From: Sporobolomyces roseus | Taxonomy: Eukaryota; Basidiomycota; Microbotryomycetes; Sporidiobolales; Sporidiobolaceae | Length of the DNA stretch: 64,000 nt | Assembly (NCBI GenBank): GCA_016617785.1 | Contig: JADILM010000003.1 | Location: 434,001-498,000 of the forward strand | Direction of reading: 5' to 3' | Shown: piece by piece, positions 51,498 to 61,609 of the stretch | How positions within the stretch are numbered: position 1 is the stretch's first letter | How the letters are laid out: every line of letters starts with the position of its first letter | Program-made: the position numbers and the translations under genes | Notes under the pieces: model-generated | Seen by the model: the letters and a program-made list of their open reading frames with translations, nothing else | Database searches by the model: none | What the model was told of the DNA's origin: nothing

Positions 51498-54400
51498 ATG
51501 GCACCACCCTCTTCAAGAGGTTCATCCCGACCTCCCTCGATCCGAGAAACCACTTCCTTACTCTCTGCTCCTCCACATTCTTCCTCTTCCTCTTCCACCT
51601 CGAAACCCAATCCTTCCAATTCGAACTCATTAGAACGTCAGCTATTCGATTCAGATCAAGAGTCGAACATCTCATTTGGCGCGAGTGGTGGGGGGAAGAA
51701 GAGTGTCAGTTTGCAGGATGACAAGAATAAGAAAGGAAAGAAAGATTACGGTTCAATCTCCCCTGCGAGTAGGGAGGAACACGGTCAGCGACTCTTTCTT
51801 TCTGTCATTATCTATGTAAGGATACTCGAGCTGATGACAGAGTAGAGGTTTGACAGCATTCGCGACTCTACCAGCTCGATTGAGTAGAGCAGCTTCGTTG
51901 GATCGGAAACGTTCAATGCAAATCCTCAAACCTCCCACAACGTACGAGAAATACAGACAACGAGCTCAATACTATGTACCAGTCTTGAATTGGCTCCCAA
52001 AGTACTCGCTCAAGAAACTAGGAAACGATGGAGTTGCAGCACTTACCGTTCGTTCTCGCTCTCCCTCTTTCTCCTTCTCTCCTTTAGCTGACTCTGTTTG
52101 GGTGGGATATGAGTAGTTGACATCAATGATCGTACCACAAGCCATGTCATACTCGACGAACCTAGTTCACTCGAACCCAATTCACGGTCTCTTCGGAGTT
52201 TCGATCCCTTCGATCATCTATTCAATCTTTGGAACGTGTCGACAACTCTCAGTTGGTCCGGAAGCGGCACTGAGTTTGATCATGGGTGAAACGATCGCCA
52301 AGTTTGTAGAGACGGAAGAACACGCTCATTATGGGAGTGGTAAGATGGGAACGGAGGAGAAAGCGAGGTTTACGGTCGTTATCACTAGTTTGATCGTATT
52401 TCAAGCGGGAGCTATCTCCTTCTTGTGAGTCGACATTCACTCCCTCGCCACTCACTCTTGTGCGCGCTTGACTAACGAGACAGAATCCGTGGATCTACAG
52501 ACTGGGGTTCCTTCGACTGGGCTTTCTCGATGCCGTACTCTCCCGCGCTCTCCTTCGAGGATTCATAACCGCCGTCGGACTAGTCATCCTCCTCTCCCAA
52601 CTAATCTCAATCCTCGGACTCGATGCACTCCTCTCCCAAATCCATGGTTCCTCTTCGACCGTCCCCGAGAAACTCGTCTTCCTCTTCACCCACCTCGAGC
52701 ACACTCACAAGTTGACTGTCATAGTCAGCTCGGTCGCGGCTGCTATACTTATCGGAATGAAAGTGATCAAGAGTCGATTGAGGGGCAGAGGAGGAAAAGT
52801 CGCGAAATGGATTAAATACGTACCGGAAGTTTTGATCGTTGTCATTGGAGCGACCTGTACGTTTTCTCTCTCTCTCTCGTTTCAGTCCTTTTACAAGTCG
52901 AGCTGAGTGAAGATTGATTCGGACAGTCTTGAGTTATAAATTCACGTGGAGGAAAGACGGGCTAGAAACACTGGGAAAGATCTCTCCTAGTTCAGTGAGG
53001 ATTAGTTGGCCATTCTCTGAACCCTCGGGAGGAGGAAGGAAAACTCATTATTTGGATTATGCTCATGGTTGTTTGGGAACTTCGAGCGTGATAGCAATCT
53101 TAGGGTTCCTCGTAAGTCGCAGGGTCCTCTTCATCCGAGCGGTTGACGACTGAGATGTTGAGAAATGCGCGCGAACTGCAGGATTCGATCGTTGCGGCGA
53201 AAGATATGGCTTCAAAATTCGATTATCCCATTTCGTGAGCTTTCATTCTCTTCTCTTCGTTCTCGCTCTACTCTTCACTTGTCCCACACACTGACTTTGC
53301 AACGTCTGCTTCAGGCCAAACCGAGAATTGACCGCACTAGGCTTATCAAACATCATTTCTTCTTTCCTCTCCGGTACTCTCCCCGGTTTCGGCTCAATCA
53401 CTCGATCCCGACTCGCCGCTTCAACGGGCGCAACGACTCAATTCGCAAGCTTCTTGACTGGAGTGTTTACGTTGGGAGTTACGTTTGGGTTGTTGGGATT
53501 GTTGAGGGATCTACCGAAATGTATTCTGGCGGTCGTTGTGGGAGTCGTCGTATTCTCGATCTTGGAGGAAGCTCCTGAGGATATTCATGTGAGATCTTGC
53601 TACTTTTAAAGATGTCGGGTTGAGAGAAGATGAGGTGTACTGACGAGGTGCGATTTGTCGAAAACAGTTCTTTTGGAAGATGAAAGCTTGGACTGATGGA
53701 TTCATGATGTTATTGACGTTCTTCTTATCTCTCTTTGTATCTGTCGAGGTACGTCGTCATTCCCTATCGTCACAGTTCTGAGCTGATTCTCTCTCTCGAG
53801 ATTCGATAAGGTCGGTATTATCACCTCAGTCTGTCTCTCAATGATCTTATGTATCAAGCAATCTACTCTCACACACATCAAGATTCTCGGTCGGATCCCC
53901 GGTACCAACTCGTTCTCAGCCCTGCAAGAATCCCCAGAAGAAGCCGAATCTTCTGAACACGACTATTCGAACTCACTCGATCTGTTCCAACCTTCCGCTT
54001 CAAACATCACGAATGGCGAAGAAGGAGGAAGAACTGGAGGAGGAGGCGCTCAAGAAGAGTTACCGGGAATCTTGATCATTCGACTGAGGGACGTTTCGTT
54101 GCATTTCGCAAACACTTCGGCACTGAAAGAACGACTGAGGCGGTTGGAAAAGTATGGAGCGGAACGAAGTCATCCAGCTGATGAACCAAGGAGGAGTGAG
54201 GCGAGCGTCGTGGTCTTCGAGATGAAGGATGTTGTTGGAATCGATCCTGGAGCTGCGAGAGTTTTGGAGGAAGTAGTGAAAAGTTATGGAGATAGAGATG
54301 TACTTGTGAGTCTCCTCTCACTTACCTCTGTCGTATGACTCGCGGCTCATGGTATTGCGAGGCTCCAGATTTATTGGGTTCAACCGCAAACGAAAGTTCT

Positions 54401-54636
54401 GGCAATCTTGAGAAAAGCTGGAATTATAGAAGCTTCGGGAGGAGGTAAGCATCTCTCGCACTTCCTGATGTACTCGAGATACTGATGTCGTTGCTAATGC
54501 AGACGAGCACTTGCAACCGAGTGTTTCGAAAGCGTTGGAAGTGGTCGAGGAACGAATGCAGGATGTTTCGAGGAGACAAGGAGACGTAGATGAAGATGAA
54601 CGGAGTAGAGAACGAGGACCAGAGGAGAACGTTTGA
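51498..54636 (+). CDS. High-affinity sulfate permease (SulP) with STAS domain
   Basis: Plasma-membrane sulfate/anion transporter. A Ser-rich cytosolic N-terminus leads to YVPVLNWLPKYSLKKLGNDG, the conserved segment before the first helix, then LTSMIVPQAMSYSTNL, the SulP signature. Further membrane blocks are LFGVSIPSIIYSIFGTCRQL (with SVGPEAALSLIMG), ITSLIVFQAGAISFLLGFLR, SRALLRGFITAVGLVILLSQ, ELTALGLSNIISSFLSGTLP and GVGIITSVCLSMI. The cytoplasmic STAS domain begins about GILIIRLRDVSLHFANTSAL and includes VVVFEMKDVVGIDPGAARVL, where the STAS loop carries D-x-x-G; it ends in IIEASGGDEHLQPS. About 890 residues in roughly twelve exons. Closest in layout to Sul1/Sul2. Confidence 0.93.
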
Positions 54637-54730
54637 GTGTAATAATGCTCACATCAGCGTATCTCGTCGAGCGTGCTTCACTACTTCGCTGTCTACAATG
54701 CACAAACAAGGTCTTTCGCAACTAAACAGT

Positions 54731-56104
54731 TCACTTTTTTGATTTCCTCGCTTTTCCTCCCTTCTTCGTTTTCTTCCGATTCTTCTTCCACTCCTGCCAT
54801 AGCTGACTGAGTAGCTGTTTATCCTCACTAGCGGCCTGCTGTACTTTGATAGCGCCATACAATCCCTCTGCGCTCAATTCAATTCCAGCTTCAACCGCTT
54901 TCTCCCTCAAAAGAAGTAAATCATCGACAGGCCAGCTTGGAGGGAGGTGAGGGTATTTCCAGTCGTCCGGCATTGCGTCTTGCATGATATCCTCCGTATC
55001 GGGATCGATGGAGGGAAAGACTGAGTTGAAATCGACTGTTGAGACTCGAGTACCGATTGAGCCTGGATATCCGTAGTAGTGGAGAACGAGGTGGCGGAGA
55101 GTGGAGCATTCGGAGACGAGGGATAGAAGGGAAGAGATAGGTACGACGTTCTTGATCTCGAGTATAAGGTCTTTGATGGGGAAACGAGGGAGAATGTCGA
55201 GGAGAGGGGAGGAAATTTCGGACGTTTCGCTTTTGAGCAAGACCTGCTCGATTTGAGAGAACACGTATGGTACTGGCGGTCGATCCGACTGCGCTGGTGT
55301 AGAGGGTTTCGGCAGGAGGGAAGAGGTCGAAGGCGAAGCAGGTTGATCGGAGGAAAGGGCAGGGAGACGATTGGTGTCGAGGCGCGATGAAGCGGATCTA
55401 CGGAAGTTTATAGTGAGGAAGTTGGAAGGGAAGTCGTCCGCTCGATCACCGAAATCTCGATACTTGCTGTCTCGAGGCATGATGGAGAGGTGCGATATCT
55501 TGGCCGACTGCATCGTGCTGAAGGCGGGTGGGAGTCTATTCCGCCAGCGTGACTCAGGTTTACTAACGAGCTCGTTGCTGAAGGCTACGACGTTCGGATT
55601 ATCGAGGATGAAGACCAGAATGTGGAACGGTGTTGTAAATTGTGAATACATTTGGAGAACGGTGCCATTCATCGAGATACCTCCAGCGAGGGTCAAGTGA
55701 CGGAGTTTCGGAAGGAGATCGAGGAACGCTCGAACTGCTGGGCCATCGAGTTCGTGGTCTTGTCCGTTAGAGAAGTCTTGCGAAATGTCGAAACGAAGGG
55801 ATTCGATCATGGCGCCGAGGTGAGGCTGTTTCCTGACGGTCTTGACGAGAACGGCGAAGCTGCGAGAGCCCGTCCACCTCCTGACCTCGACATTGCGGTA
55901 CAACCCTCGTTGTTGAAACCCGAGAAGCCGTTTTGAAAGCGGACCCGTCAACTTCTCCTTGCTGCTCCCTTCCTCCCCTCCTTTCTCCCAGTTCAGGTAG
56001 GTATCATCCAAGATCTAGTCAAGTAGCTCGTTGGGCAATCGAGAGAGGTGGTCGATTTGATTGGGAGAGGCCTGAGAGCGACAGGAGAGAAAGAATGTCA
56101 GCAT
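54731..56104 (-). pseudogene. F-box gene interrupted by an in-frame TAG inside the F-box
   Basis: The body (about 54731-56011) is an intact single frame of 426 residues: PLSKRLLGFQQRGLYRNVEV, then LRR-like strands (AFLDLLPKLRHLTLAGGISM), and the end LSQLWQEWKKNRKKTKKGGK. The upstream F-box reads ASPNQIDHLSRLPNELLD, then TAG (56015-56017), then ILDDTYLNWEKG. Compared with the intact relative at 47.3 kb (LPNELLYQIYEENY), the stop sits where Gln is expected, so a CAG-to-TAG change is likely. With the stop the product would be a truncated F-box peptide, unless translation restarts at MDDTY or the stop is read through. An in-frame ATG at 56104 is available; the true first exon is not certain. Confidence 0.6.
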
Positions 56105-56538
56105 TCACAAGGAAGGTATGGAGGAGATAAGGGCCGCACTGAGGAATACATAGACAGTCTGACTTTCTCCTCGAGGGCCTGAAAGTTGAGCTGAGAGTGA
56201 TGAAGTGAAGGGAAAGAGAAAGAAAGAGAAAAGAGAAAAGAGGAACTAGCTCTGAATCTCCCGCTCGAACCTGGGCTAAACCCGAGCACCAAAAGAGCAG
56301 GAAAGGTACAACAAGCACGGCTATGAAGAGCTACTTGCCTCCAGCCGGAGCGAATGAAGCGAGAGATCACTCTTGCGAAATCCCAAACATTTTCGTTTTT
56401 GTTCGCTCATTGAGTCCTGCTGTCTTCAGCTCCTCTGCGTTCCTTCTTGCTCTCTTCTCCTCGTGGGAGCATATCCCCAATGATGAAATACTGATTCGAA
56501 TTTCCTTCATTACTTCCTTTGGCTCTCCCAAGCGATTC
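56105..56538. other. Intergenic, F-box gene upstream / RRM gene 3' region
   Basis: This 434 bp holds the F-box gene's 5' side, including a likely upstream exon or leader, and the 3' flank of the RRM gene. No other gene is supported. Confidence 0.35.
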
Positions 56539-58417
56539 CTACTTTAATCTATCCAATAAACTCCCTCCCGCTCCCCCCTTCCCATTCCCTCCCATCTTTC
56601 CCCCTTGCGTTCCCTTTTTCCCTTGACCCTGTCCCTGCGCATTCCCAACCTGACCCATCCTCTCGACCAAACTCAAACTCTTCCCCTGCGTTTGTCCATT
56701 CACGTTTCCAACCTTCTTCGCCCCCGCTCCTCCATTCACTCGATCCAACAAGCTTCCTCCTCCTCCTCCTCCCTGTCCATTCGCCTGCACTCCAGTGGGT
56801 TGTTGTACTCTAGCTGACAATCCCGCCGGAGGTCCAGGTCTCATCCCACCTCCTCCTCTGCCTCCCCTGAGAGCTTGATGGCCTCCTCGTCTAGGACCTG
56901 TAGGAGCTACTTGAGGAACTGATGGAGCGTAAGAAGTTGAGGAAGAAGAAGCAAGGGGAGGAGGGTCGAGATCCATCATTGAATCTCGAGCTGGGGGAGG
57001 AGGGAGGGAATGGGATTCGACTACGTCGGCATACATCTTCCTGCAAGCTCACCAAAAAAAAGTCCATGGTTCAGCGAGGGGGAGCATTGGGAGAGAAGAG
57101 GGAGAACTTACGAAGGGATTGGAGTAGGAATACTCGTTTGAAGTTGAGGTGTAGGTGGTGTAACATTCGAAGTTCTCGAAGGACCCATTTTGGAGATACC
57201 TCCTCTAGCTCCTCTAGGTCCTGTTGGTAGGACCGTAGAGGTAGTAGAAGGCGAGGCTGGTGCTGAAGAGGAGGAGTTGAGGGAGTGTTCGAAAGGAGGT
57301 AAAGGTTTTGGGAAGGGTGATCGGGGGACGTTTTGAACTCTCAATGGTCGTCCATCTGCGATTGCACCACTGTACGCTCGACATCGAATCATCAGCTTAT
57401 TGGGTATTGGGCAGGGGCAGGATGAAGGGGAGTAAGGAACGTACTCGAGTTTGTGACATGCAGTTTTGGCTTCATCGTGTTTTGAGAAAGTGATTCGAGC
57501 GATTAGTTGATCTCCTTCCTTCGCAGATTTCTCGTCGACTATGAAACAATGCTTGATCTCTCCATAAGAAGCGAATGCCGTCTGTTCACGTCGAATTCAA
57601 CGAAACGAAACAGGAGGGAGGAAAAGAAAGAACAGGATCAGCTTCCCTTCCCTTCTCGACTCAATCGATGAAAAACAGAAGTGCAGCGTACCTGTACATC
57701 TTCCCCACTTGTCCCGAAAACCAATCCCTCAACCTGAACGACAAACCCCGTTTCCTCTTGTTCCGCAACCCCTAATTTCTCTGCATACTCCTTCTCTTGC
57801 TCCTTCCTCACCCTCACTTGTTCCCTCCGTTCCCTCTCGAATCTAACTTTCTCACTCTTCTCAAACCTCAACCTCTCCCTCTCTTGTTGCTGTTGCAGCT
57901 GTGCTTGAGACGAAGAACCTTTAATTCCCAACCTCGTGAACAAGTCTGGATTCTGTGGTTGTACTGGAATTTGAGGGGAAGGTGAGGGGTTCGAAGGAGT
58001 AGAGATGAGGCGTTGTGGAGCTGGAGTAGCATCTCCGAATGGACGGAGGGAAGCGGATTGTTGAGATGGGATAGGAGTTGCGCCGGGGATGATACGTGAG
58101 AGGTGTTGTACGTTTACTGAAGGTCGGTAGAGATCGGAAGATTCTCCGAAGAGGTCGTGCTGCCATTTACCGGAGGAGGAGGAGGAGGAGGAGGGAGGAG
58201 GGGGAGCGATCGAGAGGGAAGAGGAAGAAGTTGGTCTCTAGATATGAGACTCGAGGTCAGCTGGGTTCAATCAGGAGCTAGATAGGTAGGATGGGCGTAC
58301 TTGGTAAGGAGTAGCAGTTCGAGGATTGTTCGAGTTTAGTCTTTGAGGTTGAGGTCGATTAGTTGCTTGAGATCTTGGTCGAGCAGGTGGGAAAGAGAAA
58401 GATGCGTGTCCTGCCAT
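56539..58417 (-). CDS. RRM RNA-binding protein with Gly-rich, SLLDR-repeat tail
   Basis: The start at 58417 gives MAGHASFSFPPARPRSQATN. After a Ser/Pro-rich segment and a Gln-rich, highly charged helix (RERLRFEKSEKVRFERERRE) comes one RRM: FVVQVEGLVFGTSGEDVQTA, then FASYGEIKHCFIV (an RNP-2/RNP-1-like pair is degenerate), LIARITFSKHDEAKTACHKL and DGRPLRVQNV. Next, a Pro/Thr-rich linker and a glycine-rich tail. The tail carries three spaced copies of a short motif: GGSLLDRVNG, SLSLVERMGQ and GGSLLDRLK at the very end. Six exons, about 530 residues. The layout (one RRM, RGG/Gly-rich arms, end helix) recalls mRNA-export adaptors of the ALY/Yra1 kind, but the RRM is too degenerate to call that family. 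Shares a 105 bp divergent promoter with DPH5. Confidence 0.75.
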
Positions 58418-58522
58418 CTTCCTAGCTATCTAGATCGCGTTTCAGTGATTGATGGTGTTGGTTGGAAGGAGAGATTCAGAGTTGTCAATTCTCCCTCATC
58501 AACCAAACACACTCTCCCGACT

Positions 58523-59618
58523 ATGCTCTACTTGGTAGGATTAGGATTATCAGATGAGAAGGATGTAACAGTGAGAGGGTTAGAAGCGATCAAAGGTTCA
58601 CAACGAGTCTACTTGGAAGCCTACACTTCAATCCTCGGAGTCGGAAAAGAGAGACTCGTGAGTTACTCTCCCTCTCTATTCATTAGGGAAAGCTCACTCA
58701 TGAATCCACAAGTAGGAAGCATTTTATGGCAAAGGTATCATTGTAGCAGATCGAGATATGGTGGAAACTGAATCGGATGATATTCTAAAAGATGCAGACA
58801 AAGTAGATGTAGCATTCTTAGTAGTAGGGGATCCATTCGGGTGAGCTAGAATACCATCTCACTATCTTCCTCCTTCTTCGCGCTGACATCCGAAAGTGAC
58901 AAGTGCAGAGCTACAACTCATTCCGACCTCTTGTTACGAGCCGACGCCCTCTCCATCCCTTACACAGTGATCCATAACGCATCCGTAATGAACGCTTGTG
59001 GAGCCGTAGGATTAGCACTCTACAACTATGGTCAAACCGTTTCAATCCCCTTCTTCACCGACAATTGGAGACCCGATAGTTGGTTGGAAAGGATCAGGGA
59101 GAACTCGAGGTTGGGTTTACATACTTTGTGTTTATTGGATATTAAAGTGAAAGAACAAAGTGAAGAGAACTTGGCTAGGTAAAGCATTCTCTCTCACTTC
59201 GCTCAATTCTGAGAATCTCACACACACACACTGAGTATTTTCGAATGTTCGATCGAATAGAGGAAGGAAGATTTTCGAACCACCAAGGTTCATGTCAGTC
59301 CCCACCGCAATCTCGCAACTCCTCTCTCTCCTCCCCGCCGCGACTCCCGAATCCCCCTCCGATCCCTCTTCCCTTTCCCCCTCCTCAACCCTCGCAATCT
59401 CGCTCTCTCGAGTCGGCGATCCCTCTCAAAAATTCGTCTCTGGTACCCTCGAAGAACTGAGCAAGTTGGGCGAAGACGACTTTGGAGGTCCTTTACATAG
59501 TTTCGTGATTGTTGGGGGGAGGTTTCATTCGATGGAGAAAGAGTTTGCGGCGAGGTGGGCCGTCGATAAGGATAGTTGGGAGGAGGTTAGTAGGAAGGTT
59601 TACAACGTCAAGGATTAG
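58523..59618 (+). CDS. DPH5: Diphthine methyl ester synthase
   Basis: SAM-dependent methyltransferase of diphthamide synthesis on elongation factor 2. [20 protein letters not shown] is the family's N-terminus (start chosen on this match, 58523). Next are [114 protein letters not shown] and [12 protein letters not shown] (joined across an intron as GCTAG|A GGA). GDPFGATTHSDL and HNASVMNA are the SAM and substrate loops. The C-terminus [20 protein letters not shown] is also conserved. About 300 residues, as expected. Confidence 0.94.
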
Positions 59619-59921
59619 ACAAGTGTAATAGGTACGTTCGATGCGGAATCCAGATATCCAGGATAGAACTTCGAAACTCATGCTTTTGTTGTCGTTTCCA
59701 GGATTTTCACCCGTTATCTCGCCCCTCTGCTTGCCCACTCGGTCCTACTGCGTTCTTCTAGATTCTGTCTCGTCGCTTGAGCTTCGTCGTCATCTCACAA
59801 TCTCAGAATCGGACTCCGCGGACGTTTGAACCAATTTTTCGATTTCTCTTTCTGCTTTCTCGGGCTTGCTCCTGCTTCGTTCACTTCTGCCTCATCCCAT
59901 TTTCGGATCGTAACTCTACAT

Positions 59922-60873
59922 GGACGCGATTCCGAATCTTGATCTCGCATCTTTCAAACGTCTGGATTCGATTACCTGCAAGTCCAGCTGCTCAGTTTAC
60001 TCTGCTTCTCCCAACGGGAACATTGCTGACATGGCGCACTTTGAATCTCAGCGCCAGCCGACGCTCCCAAGTACTCCAGGGCTGTTCTCGACATGTTCAA
60101 AACTGACTCTTTTGAAACTTTGGGTGAAGCGATGGTCGGAATGTACAAGAAATCATCTGCTAGATCGGCGGGACATGATTCAAGGGTCGAAGATCGCTCC
60201 AACATGATCGAGCTCAGGGGTTTATGTGTAGAGTAGGTCAGATCTCTTCAACAGTTCTCTGGCGAACTAAGTTCAGTTCCTCCGCAGACTTCAACAACCA
60301 GGTGATCGACTCGTAGCCGTGAGCTGCACCTCGCCAACGACTCTCTCACAAGGTGTGACTCTCGAGCTCGACCAAGCTCGCTTCGTTACCTTGGATGGAA
60401 CTCCTTGCGTCCGCGACGGAGAAACCCTCTGTCGAATTCTGTTTGAACAGTCCGACCCCGAAGGAACTAGGTACTACTGCAAGCGAGCCGTTGTTCAACT
60501 TTTCCGATCGCACAACCGCTCAGCAAGTCCGCTCTTCACTTGCTCGATCAAGCTGGTTTGCGCCAACTTTATCAGTTTCGAGCAAATGTGCAAGCTCGAG
60601 GATTGGAGCGGTCTCCCCTAGATCCAGGTAAGCCCCAGCTCTTCTCACATCACCACCATTTTCGCAGGCCGAGCGGGGCTCATTACGTTTGTCGAAAACA
60701 GAATTTTCGATTTCGTACTTGTTCCTGTGCGCCTTCTTCCGTTCCGCTCCCGATGCATACGCTCCACTCGACGTTTTGTCTCTCTCTTCTCCAACTGAAA
60801 GCACGTGGACCTGGGAAATGATGGCATCACACTTGTTTTTATCGGAGCGAGTGCACCCACTCAGCTGACGAAA
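59922..60873 (+). CDS. Unrecognised spliced gene, exon chain partial
   Basis: At least three exons join in one frame. The exon from about 60052 encodes APADAPKYSRAVLDMFKTDS and IELRGLCVE. Its donor (GA|GTAGGT, about 60234) and acceptor (CCTCCGCAG, about 60287) give LQQPGDRLVAVSCTSPTTLS and FVTLDGTPCVRDGETLCRIL. A second intron (60471-60523) gives SALHLLDQAGLRQLYQFRAN. A further donor GTAAGC follows LDPG at about 60629. Reading past it, a frame with SISYLFLCAFFRSAPDAYAP and WTWEMMASHLFL runs to about 60873. The 5' exon and last join are unresolved: frames near MDAIPNLDLASFKRLDS (59920) do not join in phase. No family is recognised. Good splice signals and frame continuity argue that it is a real gene. 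Confidence 0.45.
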
Positions 60874-61609
60874 AGCATTAAACTGATCCCTTCGATGGTG
60901 CCAGAGGTGCAAACTACTGAATCGGAAGCAAGGAGAGACAACGGCGTGGGAAAGACTCACAAGCTCACTCCTCGGCGAGAACCAACTGACCTTTTCGTTC
61001 GTACTCGTTTTTGTCTCGTTTGACAGGCTCGAGTCCATCTACAGCCATCTATTCGAATTGCGTCGAGTCACTCGTATGGTTGACTGCAGAAGGTCTTGTA
61101 CGCTTGAAATCTGTTCGTCGCGCATTCCTGTTCTTTTTCTTTCGTAGTTCCTGTTTCCTCGTCAGTGAAAGTTGTGTTCTCGTCCTGCTCTCTTCCTGTT
61201 CCGCCCTGTCTGTCGAGCTATAGAGACTTGGAGCCCCTCTCAACCAGCGCCAACTGTAGCGCAACAGAAAAGCTCGAACGAGCGGATCACTTTGTTCGAG
61301 AACGACTCGAATCACTCTCGCAAGTAGGAAGCACGAATGAAAAGAAGACAGGAGAAACAGGAAATGCACAAGTTCTCCATGAGTAGAGAGAGCTAAGATG
61401 AAACGACAAGTAACGAGTCAAAGCAAAGAGTCAGAAAAAGGGAGGGTATAAGCTCGCAAGCGAGTCTCAGAACAATAAAGTGCAAAGGGAAGTGGTGCAG
61501 AGGGTAAGGAAAGACGAAGAGGGGAAAGCATACTATAACAAGTGAGGGGAGAAGGTATAAAAGTAGGTTGCAAAAGGTTGAGCGAGTGTCCATTTTAGGT
61601 GGTGAAAGT
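60874..61609. other. Intergenic, 3' of unassigned gene / 3' of Ser-rich gene
   Basis: About 740 bp with no supportable gene. Several candidate tail exons of the unassigned upstream gene occur here, but none joins convincingly. Composition turns purine-rich toward 61609. Confidence 0.35.

Noticed and set aside
56262..56290. A GGTTCGAG B-box-like sequence suggesting a tRNA on the minus strand
   Set aside because: The flanking bases do not form the T-arm stem and no A-box, anticodon arm or acceptor stem could be paired.
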